A stretch of 26,663 nucleotides of DNA from Candidatus Bathyarchaeota archaeon (lineage in GTDB: Archaea > Thermoproteota > Bathyarchaeia > RBG-16-48-13 > GCA-020355125). The translations under genes were made by a program, and so were the position numbers. The notes under the pieces were generated by a model, which worked only from the letters and a program-made list of their open reading frames with translations, was not told where the DNA came from and did not search any database. Location of the stretch: contig JAUWJG010000002.1 of the NCBI GenBank assembly GCA_030607815.1, positions 1 through 26,663 of the forward strand, given 5' to 3'. Below, piece after piece: positions 8,815 to 16,287 of this stretch (positions within the stretch are counted from its first letter, which is position 1; every line of letters begins with the position of its first letter).

Positions 8815-9167
8815 GTTTTACTACGTGTTTATATGATCCTGTGATCACGAGAATACCCTTAATTAAGTCAAGTAAGGATATTGCTATTGTAAACACTGAA
8901 AATCTTTAAGAGTTCTCTTTTATACAAAAACTTTCTTATTCTTCTATGTACTTCAAAAGCCTTTTGATAGCTATTATATTCAAATGTTTAAAATAATGTT
9001 CGTAAAATGTAATATTCATCTAAATATTTGACACGTTCAAATTTTTTGTTATTGTTTGTACAATTTACTAGTATATCTATGGTGCACTAGATGGGATTTC
9101 TTACAAATCAGGTGAAATAAAACGTGTTACTGTGTATTTTATTCAGTATTATCCTAAATAAAATACT
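8815..9167. other. Long AT-rich intergenic region
   Basis: I see no supported gene in these 353 bases. There is a 16-codon hydrophobic frame from GTG 9124 preceded by GGTGA, too short to call. Near the right end TATTTTAT at about 9134-9141 could be a TATA box, placing a start at about 9166 and making the next gene leaderless. A 9-base direct repeat GTTAAATAC occurs at about 9170 and 9183, at the very start of the next gene. Confidence 0.5.
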
Positions 9168-9587
9168 ATGTTAAATACAAAGTTAAATACTGCGAAGTAT
9201 ACTTTGTGTTTGATAATATTGGTTAGTGAGAAGAAAGGAACTTTCAAACTAGACGGAAAAGCAAATACAGGTATCATCTACGTACCTGCTGATATTACGA
9301 AGGATAGTGGTTTTCCTTTATTACCGCGAAATGTAAAAATTCGCATTGAAGATAATCATCTAATTATTGAACCATTACCTCACTTTGAGTTCATACATAT
9401 TCGTGACGATCAAGCTACTCTTATTGATAATAGGCTTGGAAGTCAATGCAAACTCTTTTTTCGTCAAGATGAAACCATATACTGTGACAACTGTAGAAAA
9501 ACTAGTTGTGATCATATAGAATATGCCTTAACTGTAGAAGAAGTCAACAAGTATTTGAGAAAGCGCAGTTGGAGAAAAAAGAAATGA
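9168..9587 (+). CDS. Small AbrB-like protein with a Cys/His cluster, upstream of top6B
   Basis: A 139-residue protein I cannot assign to a named family. Residues 20-70 (TGIIYVPADITKDSGF, NVKIRIEDNHLIIEPL) have the shape of a swapped-hairpin AbrB/SpoVT DNA-binding domain. The C-terminal part has a possible metal site, Cys in SQCKLFF plus YCDNCRKTSCDHIEYAL, and ends in a basic tail (KYLRKRSWRKKK). Its stop overlaps the likely ATG of top6B as ATGA (9584-9587), so the two are translationally coupled and a role with topo VI or its regulation is inferred. The start could be ATG 9168, possibly leaderless, or TTG 9219; the 17 residues between do not look conserved and include a 9-base direct repeat. 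Confidence 0.6.
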   Translation: MLNTKLNTAKYTLCLIILVSEKKGTFKLDGKANTGIIYVPADITKDSGFPLLPRNVKIRIEDNHLIIEPLPHFEFIHIRDDQATLIDNRLGSQCKLFFRQDETIYCDNCRKTSCDHIEYALTVEEVNKYLRKRSWRKKK

Positions 9588-11155
9588 GTACAAAAACTAC
9601 TCGCGGTAAAGGCAAAGTTTCCAATAATGAGGAATATCGAGAAATAAGTCCTGCTGACTTTTTCTATCGTAACAGAGATTTGGCAGGCTTTAGTAATCCT
9701 ACACGCTCTTTATATTCAGCGATCAGAGAACTCTTAGAAAATTCTTTAGATGCATGTGAACTATATAAAATCCTTCCAAATATTCACATAAGACTCTCCT
9801 TAGAGGGAGACACTGAAGATGTCAAGGACTCATATACTTATAGAATCCGAATAATGGATAACGGAAGCGGAATCCCACCTGAGCATATCCCCTCTTCTTT
9901 TGGCCAGATACTGTTTGGATCTAAATACCGATTAAGACAAGTCCGTGGAACATTTGGTCTAGGGGGAAAAATGGCAATTCTTTATGGACAAATAACGACC
10001 AACACCCCCGCTACCATAATCTCAAGTGTAGGTAATGGAAAGAGTTACGAGTTCTTGATTAGAATAGACATCTTGAAGAATAAACCTGAAGTCTTGAATA
10101 AAAAAGTTCATAAAAACAAAATAGCTTGGCATGGTACTATCGTTGATTTTTTGTTAGACGGTAACTACGTCAGAGCTATGCCCAGAGTTCTAGAATATTT
10201 AAGGCAAACTGCACTAGTGAATCCTTATGCTGAAATCACATTTATCGACCCTTCAGGTCGCCTCTACAAGTTTGAACGCGTAACATTTGTTATGCCAGAA
10301 CCTCCTAAAGAAACGCTCCCCCATCCTTATGGATGTGATGTTGAATTAATTAGGCGAATTATCAGTGCATCAAAATGTACTGACATGCTCACTTTTATGT
10401 CGACTCATTTTCACCGGATTGGCAAGAAAACTGCTCAACGCTTTCTGACATATGCAAAAATTAAGAAAAAAACGAATCCTCATAAATTAAATTCAAGCGA
10501 AATCGTTCATATAGTACAGATGATGAAGACTTACGGCGATTTTTTACCTCCGGATGCTTCATGCCTTTCACCATTAGGAAAAGATCTACTCGGAGCAGGT
10601 ATAAAGAAAGAATTAAACCCAGAATTCATCCATGTTGAGCAAAGGAAACCTTCTGCTTACTCAGGTTTCCCATTTATTGTTGAAGTAGGTATTGCTTATG
10701 GTGGAGATATACCGGCATCTTCAGGAATTATTCTTTACAGATTTGCTAATAAAATACCTCTTATATATGATGAGGCCAGTGATATTTCCAGAAAAGTCAT
10801 AAACGAAGGCATAAACTGGAGATATTACAAGATTGCCCCAAATTTACCGATCGCAATTATCTCCCACATCTGTTCAACAAAAGTTCCCTACATGACGGTG
10901 GGTAAAGAGTTCATTGCAGATCGTCCGGAGATTGAAAGAGAGATTAAGGCTGCTATTAAAACTGTTGCTCGATACATGCGCATTTTTCTTTCAAGAAAAA
11001 ATAGAATCGAGCATGAAAGAAAACGGATAGACCTCTTCGCGAGATATTTACCTAAAGTTGCTAAATTCTCAACAGAATTAGCTGGTAAGAAAAAAATACC
11101 AGATATTGAACCCTTATTGAGGAGTATAAGAAGATATGGCAAAAAAGAGGATTAA
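9584..11155 (+). CDS. top6B: DNA topoisomerase VI subunit B (ATPase)
   Basis: Top6B is the GHKL ATPase of the A2B2 type IIB topoisomerase; ATP-driven dimerisation drives strand passage through the break made by Top6A. From ATG 9584 the protein has 523 residues, the family's usual size. The Bergerat ATP site is complete: N-box RELLENSLDAC (Glu49, Asn53, Asp56), G1 IMDNGSGIP (Asp92), G2 RGTFGLGGKMAILYGQ (about 121-136). A helix-2-turn-helix-like part and transducer domain follow, with KPSAYSGFPFIVEVGIAYGG and the conserved basic segment VGKEFIADRPEIEREIK. I prefer ATG 9584 over TTG 9569 because GGAG at 9571-9574 is 9 bases upstream and the start then overlaps the previous stop as ATGA. The 3' end overlaps top6A by 20 bp. 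Confidence 0.97.
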   Translation: MSTKTTRGKGKVSNNEEYREISPADFFYRNRDLAGFSNPTRSLYSAIRELLENSLDACELYKILPNIHIRLSLEGDTEDVKDSYTYRIRIMDNGSGIPPEHIPSSFGQILFGSKYRLRQVRGTFGLGGKMAILYGQITTNTPATIISSVGNGKSYEFLIRIDILKNKPEVLNKKVHKNKIAWHGTIVDFLLDGNYVRAMPRVLEYLRQTALVNPYAEITFIDPSGRLYKFERVTFVMPEPPKETLPHPYGCDVELIRRIISASKCTDMLTFMSTHFHRIGKKTAQRFLTYAKIKKKTNPHKLNSSEIVHIVQMMKTYGDFLPPDASCLSPLGKDLLGAGIKKELNPEFIHVEQRKPSAYSGFPFIVEVGIAYGGDIPASSGIILYRFANKIPLIYDEASDISRKVINEGINWRYYKIAPNLPIAIISHICSTKVPYMTVGKEFIADRPEIEREIKAAIKTVARYMRIFLSRKNRIEHERKRIDLFARYLPKVAKFSTELAGKKKIPDIEPLLRSIRRYGKKED

Positions 11156-12287
11156 GCGTCAATCTAGTAAGAAAAAGAGGATTAAGCGTCAATCTAGTAA
11201 GAAAAAGAGGATTAAGCGTCAATCAATGAAGAAAAGGAAAGAGATGACCTTAAAAAAACTTAGAAGTTTCGGTGGCGTTTTATATAACCAATTGAATAAA
11301 GGTGAATTTCCTTGGATAGAAATGCCCAGTCGTTCGACCTCGAACATCTTATATGATGATAGACTAAAACAATATATCCTTGGAAAGAAACATGTCAAGA
11401 GGAGTTCACGGAATATACGTCACATCAGACCTGTTACTCAACTTGTATGGACCGCTTCCTTTGCATATACTCTCAATAAACAAGGAAAAACGAGCACGCT
11501 AAGAGATATTTTTTACTCAGCTCAAGCATTCGATGTTCCCTTCAAAAATCAACAAGAATCAGACAATATTATCACTGATTTAGAAACTGTTTTAGGATTT
11601 GCCCGTGAAGATTTTAATATTTTTCCTGAGGAAAGAAGTCAAATCTTTGGAGATTTGACAATAGAATACACAGTTCCAGGTTATGAAGGTAATAGTCTTA
11701 ATCTTACTACACATCCTGATGGGTTGGCTATAGGTCCTGCTTTAACTACTTCAGATTTCAAATCAACGAAAGCTAATAAGATCATCGTTATTGAAAAAGG
11801 AGCCATGTTCACTAGGTTAATTGAAGAGAAGGCGTTTAAGAAGTTTAAAGCTATACTTATTCATACAGCAGGACAACCTCCAAGATCTACGAGGCGTATT
11901 ATTCGGAGGCTCAATAAAGAATTAGGGTTACCTGTTTATATTTTCTGTGATGGTGACCCTTGGGGTATGGCAATAGCAATAACGATCATCTGTGGTAGTG
12001 CAAATGCAGCTCATTTAAAGGAACTTGCAACACCTGAAGCAAAATGGATGGGACTTTACAGTTCTGACATACAAAAGTACAAACTTCCAAGTACTAAACT
12101 CAAAGTCATAGATATAAAACGACTTCGTGATATGCGGAAAGATCCTCGATATATAGCGAAGCCTTGGAAAACCCAGATCACTCATTTTCTTCAAAACAAG
12201 CGGAAGTGTGAGCTAGAAGCATTTTCGAGATATGGCCTTGATTATGTAGTTAAGAAGTATCTTCCGGAAAAATTGAATAGACTTTAA
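11136..12287 (+). CDS. top6A: DNA topoisomerase VI subunit A (Spo11-like) with a repetitive basic N-terminus
   Basis: Top6A cleaves both DNA strands through a tyrosine and is homologous to Spo11. The catalytic tyrosine is Tyr127 in TLRDIFYSAQ of the winged-helix (5Y-CAP) domain. The Toprim domain has the acidic residue in VIEKGAMFTRLIEE and the DxD pair in FCDGDPWGMA. The first 35 residues are unusual: three copies of a ten-residue unit KKRIKRQSSK, almost all Lys, Arg, Gln and Ser, encoded by a 30-bp tandem repeat. Ordinary Top6A homology starts only near KKLRSFGG. Alternative starts ATG 11226 or 11244 would skip the repeats, but ATG 11136 keeps the usual B/A gene overlap. The tail probably binds DNA or RNA non-specifically; this is inference. 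Confidence 0.96.
   Translation: MAKKRIKRQSSKKKRIKRQSSKKKRIKRQSMKKRKEMTLKKLRSFGGVLYNQLNKGEFPWIEMPSRSTSNILYDDRLKQYILGKKHVKRSSRNIRHIRPVTQLVWTASFAYTLNKQGKTSTLRDIFYSAQAFDVPFKNQQESDNIITDLETVLGFAREDFNIFPEERSQIFGDLTIEYTVPGYEGNSLNLTTHPDGLAIGPALTTSDFKSTKANKIIVIEKGAMFTRLIEEKAFKKFKAILIHTAGQPPRSTRRIIRRLNKELGLPVYIFCDGDPWGMAIAITIICGSANAAHLKELATPEAKWMGLYSSDIQKYKLPSTKLKVIDIKRLRDMRKDPRYIAKPWKTQITHFLQNKRKCELEAFSRYGLDYVVKKYLPEKLNRL
11142..11228 (+). repeat. Three-copy 30-bp tandem repeat at the top6B/top6A overlap
   Basis: Copies at 11142-11171 and 11172-11201 are identical base for base; the third, 11202-11228, matches until it diverges at CAATCA. The unit is a multiple of three, so it adds ten residues (KKRIKRQSSK) per copy to Top6A. 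The first copy also holds the top6B stop TAA at 11153-11155. Confidence 0.95.
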
Positions 12288-12293
12288 TTAACG

Positions 12294-12307
12294 AAAAATA
12301 TATATTG
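12294..12307 (+). promoter_or_regulatory. TATA box of the tRNA-Asn gene
   Basis: AAAAATATATATTG lies about 33 bases before the mature 5' end at 12334, the usual distance for an archaeal tRNA promoter. Confidence 0.6.
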
Positions 12308-12364
12308 CGATCGTTTTTAACCTTAATACATGCGCCGGCGTAGCTTAGTTCGGTAGAGTAGCGG

Positions 12365-12395
12365 ACTTGTGAAGGTAAATCTTCACTAGGTTAAA
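12365..12395 (+). other. tRNA-Asn intron 1, position 30/31, 31 nt
   Basis: A BHB fits: central helix TAGC (12359-12362) with GTTA (12390-12393), bulges GG^A and AA^G cut after the second base, and an inner stem GTGAAG/CTTCAC. A cut one base earlier (29/30) would give a perfect anticodon stem but a poor BHB. Confidence 0.8.
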
Positions 12396-12428
12396 GCTGT
12401 TAACTCGCAGGTCGACGGTTCGAGTCCG

Positions 12429-12461
12429 AGAGTGTTGAGGAAAAACCTCTCATTCGACGAA
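12429..12461 (+). other. tRNA-Asn intron 2, inside the T-stem (63/64), 33 nt
   Basis: Bulges CG^A and AA^T, central helix AGTC with GACG (three pairs and one A.G mismatch), inner stems GAGTG/CATTC and GAGG/CCTC with an AAAAA loop. The cut points are fixed, because only this choice restores a five-pair T-stem. Confidence 0.85.
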
Positions 12462-12545
12462 TCCGCCGGCGCCAAATATTTCCTTAACCTCCGTTAGAGT
12501 TTAATAGGAGTACAGAAAATTAGAATGTGGGCTCGAGGGCCCGTA

Positions 12546-12567
12546 AGGAAACATGTTTTCCCGGGAA
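12546..12567 (+). other. Intron at tRNA position 9/10, 22 nt
   Basis: Perfect BHB: exon CCCG (12540-12543) pairs with intron CGGG (12562-12565), bulges TA^A and AA^G, inner hairpin GGAAA/TTTCC. Removing it restores U8-A9 before the D-stem. Confidence 0.9.
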
Positions 12568-12597
12568 GCTCAGTTTGGTTAGAGCGACAGGCTCATA

Positions 12598-12618
12598 GTA
12601 CTCTTAAAAGTATGAGAG
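12598..12618 (+). other. Canonical 37/38 intron of the CAT tRNA, 21 nt
   Basis: Perfect BHB: CTCA with TGAG as central helix, bulges TA^G and AG^A, inner stem TACT/AGTA. Confidence 0.92.
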
Positions 12619-12868
12619 ACCTGTTGGCCGGGCGTTCAAATCGCCCCGGGCCCATTATAATGATTTAAAGAGTTACTTCTGTAAATATTCTGTAGAGATA
12701 TATGTCTAGGGGTATCAATGTTGATCTAACAGAAATTGTTTCACATTTATTTTGTTAATATATTTTCTAATGTACATTCATTTAGACAAATTTTTAAATA
12801 AAAATCTAAATGGTTTTTTCGCTAATATTTATTCAATTACTAAAAGTACTATTTGAAGAATAAGGAAT

Positions 12869-12982
12869 ATGGACATCGTTGGTATTGTTGGTTTTGTAGC
12901 TTTACTCGGCTTCATTATAACTATTATTGATTACTTATTCCATAAAAGAAAAAGATTGAAGCTTAAACTTGAAACATCTTAA
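12869..12982 (+). CDS. 37-residue single-pass membrane peptide
   Basis: ATG 12869 preceded by AAGGA 5 bases upstream and a TATA-like TTTAAATAA at about 12793-12801. The peptide is one hydrophobic helix (IVGIVGFVALLGFIITIIDYLF) followed by a basic tail (HKRKRLKLKLETS), predicting a cytoplasmic C-terminus. No family recognised. It ends 3 bp before the convergent stop of the winged-helix gene. Short, so only moderately supported. Confidence 0.5.
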   Translation: MDIVGIVGFVALLGFIITIIDYLFHKRKRLKLKLETS

Positions 12983-12985
12983 GAA

Positions 12986-13303
12986 TTACGCGGTTTTTCT
13001 TCTCTTAACCAAAGTGTATATTGCGTCTGAATATTTTGTCTTAAGGAACGTTGAGAAACCTTCATGAGTTAGGTAATACCAATATTCGTTTCTTGTATTA
13101 CTTTTCTGATATTCTCCCATCATTAAATGAACAGATCGTAGTTTAGTTATTAGAAACCGTAGATACCTCTGTTTATATCCTGATTCATCTAGGAGTTGAT
13201 TGAAAGTCATCTTTCTCCGTCCTATGATTGTGAGTAGATTGATTATTTTCTGCTTGGTTTTTGGGTCATTTGTAATTAATCCTGCTACATCTATTAATCC
13301 CAT
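12986..13303 (-). CDS. Small winged-helix DNA-binding protein
   Basis: A 105-residue protein with a winged-helix pattern: helix KTKQKIINLLTIIGRRKMTF, then FNQLLDESGYKQRYLRFLITKLRS as helix-turn-helix, then a two-strand wing NEYWYYLTHEGFSTFLKT. The YYLTHEG wing is typical of archaeal transcription regulators of the ArsR/PadR-like or DUF2250-like type. Target unknown; a 26-bp AT palindrome lies 142 bp upstream at 13445-13470 and might be its own operator, which is speculation. Confidence 0.7.
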   Translation of the reverse strand: MGLIDVAGLITNDPKTKQKIINLLTIIGRRKMTFNQLLDESGYKQRYLRFLITKLRSVHLMMGEYQKSNTRNEYWYYLTHEGFSTFLKTKYSDAIYTLVKRRKTA

Positions 13304-13444
13304 TACATTCTCTCCATGTACTATTGAATTCTAAGCATTTACTATTTGAATCTTTTCTAATATTGATATATCCTTCAATTGATTTTTCGCTTAAAGACTT
13401 ATTAAAGAAATTATAATCTGTATCCAGTTACGTACACTCTTTTT

Positions 13445-13470
13445 TATTTAAAAAAATATTTTTTTAAATA
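13445..13470. repeat. 26-bp perfect AT palindrome
   Basis: TATTTAAAAAAAT at 13445-13457 is followed directly by its exact reverse complement to 13470. It consists only of A and T, so chance is less unlikely than in mixed sequence. It lies between the divergent winged-helix and tRNA-Glu genes. Confidence 0.6.
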
Positions 13471-13533
13471 TATAAAAAGTGATAAACTTTACCTAAAAAT
13501 TTTTAATATTAATGCTATTATGCGAAAGACTTT

Positions 13534-13541
13534 AGTATATG
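13534..13541 (+). promoter_or_regulatory. TATA box of tRNA-Glu
   Basis: AGTATATG centred about 27 bases before the tRNA 5' end at 13565. Confidence 0.5.
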
Positions 13542-13581
13542 ATCTATTTTTCTTTCTGAAATAAGCTCCGGTAGTATAGAC

Positions 13582-13596
13582 AGGTTATTCCTATAA
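13582..13596 (+). other. tRNA-Glu D-loop intron, 15 nt
   Basis: Central helix ATAG (13576-13579) with CTAT (13591-13594), bulges AC^A and AA^C. There is almost no inner stem, only an 8-base loop. Confidence 0.85.
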
Positions 13597-13619
13597 CGGT
13601 CAAGTATGCTGGCCTTTCG

Positions 13620-13634
13620 TGCATTTGCGAAGAG
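13620..13634 (+). other. tRNA-Glu canonical 37/38 intron, 15 nt
   Basis: Central helix CTTT with GAAG (last pair T.G), bulges CG^T and AG^A, inner two-pair hairpin GC-ATTT-GC. Confidence 0.9.
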
Positions 13635-13639
13635 AGTCG

Positions 13640-13998
<359 letters not shown>

Positions 13999-14553
13999 TT
14001 GAAACAAAGAAAGCGAGGTTTATTCATTGGTAGATTTCAACCTACTCATAAAGGACACATTAAAGCCATTAAGAGCTTGTTGATGAAAGTAGAAGAGTTG
14101 ATAATTATTATTGGCAGTTCTCAACTAAGCCATGAATTAGATAATCCCTTTACAACAGGTGAAAGGATTTGTATGATGAAATCAGCTCTCGATGAAGCCA
14201 AAGTACATCCAAATAAATATCTAATTTTACCAATTCCAGATGCAACAATGCATTCAATCTGGGTTGCTCAGATTTTATCGTATACACCACCATTTGAAGT
14301 GGTTTTTTCAAATGATCCACTAACAAGACGCTTATTTCAAGAAGCAAAAGTATTAGTGCATAATATTGAATTTTTCCAAAGGAAAATCTATTCAGGTACT
14401 GAAGTTAGACGAAGGATGCTTGCTGATGAGAACTGGAAAGTACTTGTTCCTAAAGTTGTAACGGGTATAATTACTGAGATTGATGGCGTTCAACGTCTTA
14501 TTGAATTAGCAAAGACTGATTCACCTTTCGGAAGAAGAAAAATAGTTCATTAG
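13999..14553 (+). CDS. nadM: Nicotinamide-nucleotide adenylyltransferase (archaeal NadM type)
   Basis: NadM joins NMN and ATP to form NAD+ and pyrophosphate, the final step of NAD synthesis. The 184-residue protein has the nucleotidyltransferase signature FIGRFQPTHKGH (residues 9-20; His17, His20), the GSSQLSHELDNPFTTGER segment typical of archaeal NadM, and the second phosphate-binding motif YSGTEVRRRM. TTG 13999 is used as start, giving MKQRKRGLFIGRFQP, the normal distance to the motif; the TATA box at 13968-13977 suggests a leaderless message. Its TAG stop abuts the convergent stop of the arcadin-1-like gene with no spacer. Confidence 0.94.
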   Translation: MKQRKRGLFIGRFQPTHKGHIKAIKSLLMKVEELIIIIGSSQLSHELDNPFTTGERICMMKSALDEAKVHPNKYLILPIPDATMHSIWVAQILSYTPPFEVVFSNDPLTRRLFQEAKVLVHNIEFFQRKIYSGTEVRRRMLADENWKVLVPKVVTGIITEIDGVQRLIELAKTDSPFGRRKIVH

Positions 14554-14904
14554 TTACTTTTTTACCAAATCTATACTTCCATTAATCTTCAAGATTACTT
14601 TGAATTCATCTCCAACGGTATGCTTCTGTTGGAGATTCTCCCATTCATTAATCGTTAGATATAGTGTTAATCGATTAGTATATTTTCGCATTTGAGCTCT
14701 CACTTGAGGAGGTATCATTACTTGTACCATGTTTCTGCTTGCTTCAAGTGCTTCAGAAACTTCCTTAGGAATACTTGTGGGTACCATCGTTGGTATTTTT
14801 GGTGGACGATACCCAAACTCAATACGAACATATTCATTTCCTTGGTAATCGTAGTGTGGATTAATTGCTGTAACTTTAACTGTAAAGAAATTTTCACTCA
14901 ACAT
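14554..14904 (-). CDS. Arcadin-1-like protein
   Basis: A 116-residue protein with an N-terminal strand-rich part (FFTVKVTAINPHYDYQGNEY, VRIEFGYRPP), a proline-rich helical middle (PTMVPTSIPKEVSEALEASR) and a C-terminal part (RLTLYLTINEWENLQQKHTVGDEFKVIL). The VTAI-PHYD-G-E/H-RIEFG and LTLYLT-EEWE patterns match my memory of arcadin-1 domain proteins, which accompany crenactin in some archaea; I could not search, so treat this as probable. ATG 14904 is 2 bases after the rpiA stop, with GGAG about 9 bases upstream, so it is the last gene of a three-gene operon. Confidence 0.55.
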   Translation of the reverse strand: MLSENFFTVKVTAINPHYDYQGNEYVRIEFGYRPPKIPTMVPTSIPKEVSEALEASRNMVQVMIPPQVRAQMRKYTNRLTLYLTINEWENLQQKHTVGDEFKVILKINGSIDLVKK

Positions 14905-14906
14905 TT

Positions 14907-15620
14907 CTATATTTGCTCCATAACTATATTCTTCTTTTCAATTCGATCTATCTTATTATTATATCCTACAAAGACCGTTGTAGTAACGTCTATAAAAAGA
15001 CCATTTTCTACAACTCCTGGAATCATATTAATTTTAGTTTCAAGTATTTTACCATTAGTTATTACGCCGAAGGCAGCATCTACGATGTAATTTCCATTAT
15101 CCGTAATGAAGAGGTCTCCGTTATCTTTTATAGATCTTACTTTTGGTTTTCCACCCAATTTTCTTATTTTTTCTATAACTGGAGCGAGAGCTATAGGAAT
15201 TATTTCTATAGGAACCACTTGATTTACTCCTAACTTCTCTACGAGTTTACTCTCATCGATAATAATAACTAACTTTTCAGCAGCAGTATCAATAATTTTT
15301 TCCCTAGTGAACGCTCCACCTAGACCCTTAATGAGGTTCAGTTCAGGATCAACTTGATCTGCACCATCAATAGCAATGTCTAATTTTGGGTGTTCATCCA
15401 GAGTAGTTAACTGTATCTTATTCTTCTTCGCTCTCTTTGAGGTCCATAGGGACGTTGGAACCCCCAATATTTGTAATCCTTCTTCACGAACTCTTCTCCC
15501 CAATTCATCTATCATGTATTTAGCTGTTGATCCTGTCCCTAAACCAACAATTTGTCCATCTTTAACAAGTTTGACAGACTCTATTGCTACTTTTCTCTTT
15601 ACATCTTCTTTCTCATTCAT
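14907..15620 (-). CDS. rpiA: Ribose-5-phosphate isomerase A
   Basis: RpiA interconverts ribose 5-phosphate and ribulose 5-phosphate; in archaea lacking the oxidative pentose pathway it feeds PRPP synthesis for nucleotides and histidine. Blocks are IVGLGTGSTAKYMIDELG, TSLWTSKRAKK, the catalytic DGADQVDPELNLIKGLGGAFTREK region with its acidic and lysine residues, VIIIDESKLVEKLG and VVPIEIIPIALAPV. I start it at ATG 15620 (237 residues, close to family size); the longer frame begins with TTG 15647 and has no ribosome site. The stop is TAG. The longer form would overlap the upstream coiled-coil gene by 17 bp. Confidence 0.95.
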   Translation of the reverse strand: MNEKEDVKRKVAIESVKLVKDGQIVGLGTGSTAKYMIDELGRRVREEGLQILGVPTSLWTSKRAKKNKIQLTTLDEHPKLDIAIDGADQVDPELNLIKGLGGAFTREKIIDTAAEKLVIIIDESKLVEKLGVNQVVPIEIIPIALAPVIEKIRKLGGKPKVRSIKDNGDLFITDNGNYIVDAAFGVITNGKILETKINMIPGVVENGLFIDVTTTVFVGYNNKIDRIEKKNIVMEQI

Positions 15621-15630
15621 CTTTTTCACT

Positions 15631-16287
15631 TTATCCTTCCATTTCAATTTGTTCTATTTGTGCAATTATTTTTAAAACTTCATCCTGAATATTCTCTATC
15701 CTCTCTTCTGATTTACTTTTTTGACGTTTCTTTTTCTTATCCATTGCCTTTTTCTTAATAGTTTGTCCTTTTTGTTGTACATGAAGAACATCCATGGGTA
15801 ATTTAACAGATTCTTTTATTTCTTCTTTCGGAAGATTCTCAAGATGATTCTTAATATTATTGACTGTATCATTTATTTCATTAAATTTTTTTTGAAAAAT
15901 ATTTTCAAGTTCTTGAGTGGGCTCATACTCTTGTTTTTTAAAAATTATCGCTCGGTTACTTACTTTCTGATCAAGATGTTGTATCTCAAGGTTATATTTC
16001 TTTACCAGTCGCATTCTATCTACGTGTGATATCTTTCCTTTAGTTTCAGCTTCAAGTAAACGAGTTTCCACAAAGTTTTGAATTTCTTTCTCAAGATTTA
16101 AGATTTTGATGTTTTTTTCATTTTTTACGGGTAAAAGTGATAATGCTTCTCTTTCAATCGTTTCTGTATCTAATACTTTTTCAGATTTTTTTTCAATTCT
16201 TCTCTTTCGTGTTGTTAAGTAGATTGTTAATGCAGTTGCTATTGAGGTGACTAGTAATACTATTTCATAACCGTTGATACTAGCCAT
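15631..16287 (-). CDS. Membrane-anchored coiled-coil protein
   Basis: From ATG 16287 the protein has 218 residues: a single N-terminal membrane helix (YEIVLLVTSIATALTIYLTT) followed by a basic stop-transfer (RKRRIEKK), so the rest is cytoplasmic. The body is helical and highly charged, with heptad-like stretches around residues 50-85 (ILNLEKEIQNFVETRLLEAE) and 125-150 (LENIFQKKFNEINDTVNNIK), a lysine-rich segment (KKKAMDKKKKRQKS) and a final helix. No family recognised. GAGG lies about 9 bases before ATG 16287, supporting this start over one six codons upstream. It heads the operon with rpiA and the arcadin-1-like gene. A role as a scaffold at the membrane is inference. Confidence 0.7.
   Translation of the reverse strand: MASINGYEIVLLVTSIATALTIYLTTRKRRIEKKSEKVLDTETIEREALSLLPVKNEKNIKILNLEKEIQNFVETRLLEAETKGKISHVDRMRLVKKYNLEIQHLDQKVSNRAIIFKKQEYEPTQELENIFQKKFNEINDTVNNIKNHLENLPKEEIKESVKLPMDVLHVQQKGQTIKKKAMDKKKKRQKSKSEERIENIQDEVLKIIAQIEQIEMEG

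Larger units (their letters stand above)
12334..12474 (+). tRNA. tRNA-Asn(GTT) with two non-canonical introns
   Basis: Acceptor strands GCCGGCG (12334-12340) and CGCCGGC (12464-12470) pair fully; discriminator G at 12471 and an encoded CCA at 12472-12474. D-arm GCTT...GAGT. After removal of a 31-nt intron (12365-12395) the anticodon arm is GCGGG-CTGTTAA-CTCGC with anticodon GTT at 12399-12401. After removal of a 33-nt intron (12429-12461) the T-arm is GACGG-TTCGAGT-CCGTC. The mature RNA would be 74 nt before CCA. G73 and the GCCG acceptor start fit archaeal tRNA-Asn. Without removing both introns neither arm closes, which is strong support for both. Confidence 0.93.
12537..12654 (+). tRNA. 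tRNA with CAT anticodon and two introns, probably tRNA-Ile2, else elongator Met
   Basis: Acceptor GGGCCCG (12537-12543) pairs with CGGGCCC (12647-12653); discriminator A 12654; no CCA encoded. Positions 8-9 are TA (12544-12545), interrupted from the D-arm (GCTC 12568-12571, GAGC 12582-12585) by a 22-nt intron. Anticodon stem ACAGG/CCTGT, anticodon CAT 12594-12596, then a 21-nt intron after A37. T-arm GGGCG-TTCAAAT-CGCCC. Mature length 75. The GGGCCCG acceptor with A73 is the one I associate with archaeal tRNA-Ile, which would make this the AUA-reading tRNA whose C34 becomes agmatidine; elongator Met cannot be excluded. It does not look like an initiator. Confidence 0.92.

Noticed and set aside
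9124..9174. 16-codon hydrophobic frame with GGTGA upstream, possible leader peptide
   Set aside because: Too short and overlaps the presumed promoter and start of the next gene; no supporting structure.
14692..15758. Several plus-strand frames opposite rpiA, arcadin-1-like and coiled-coil genes
   Set aside because: They are antisense shadows of well-supported genes with low-complexity hydrophobic translations.
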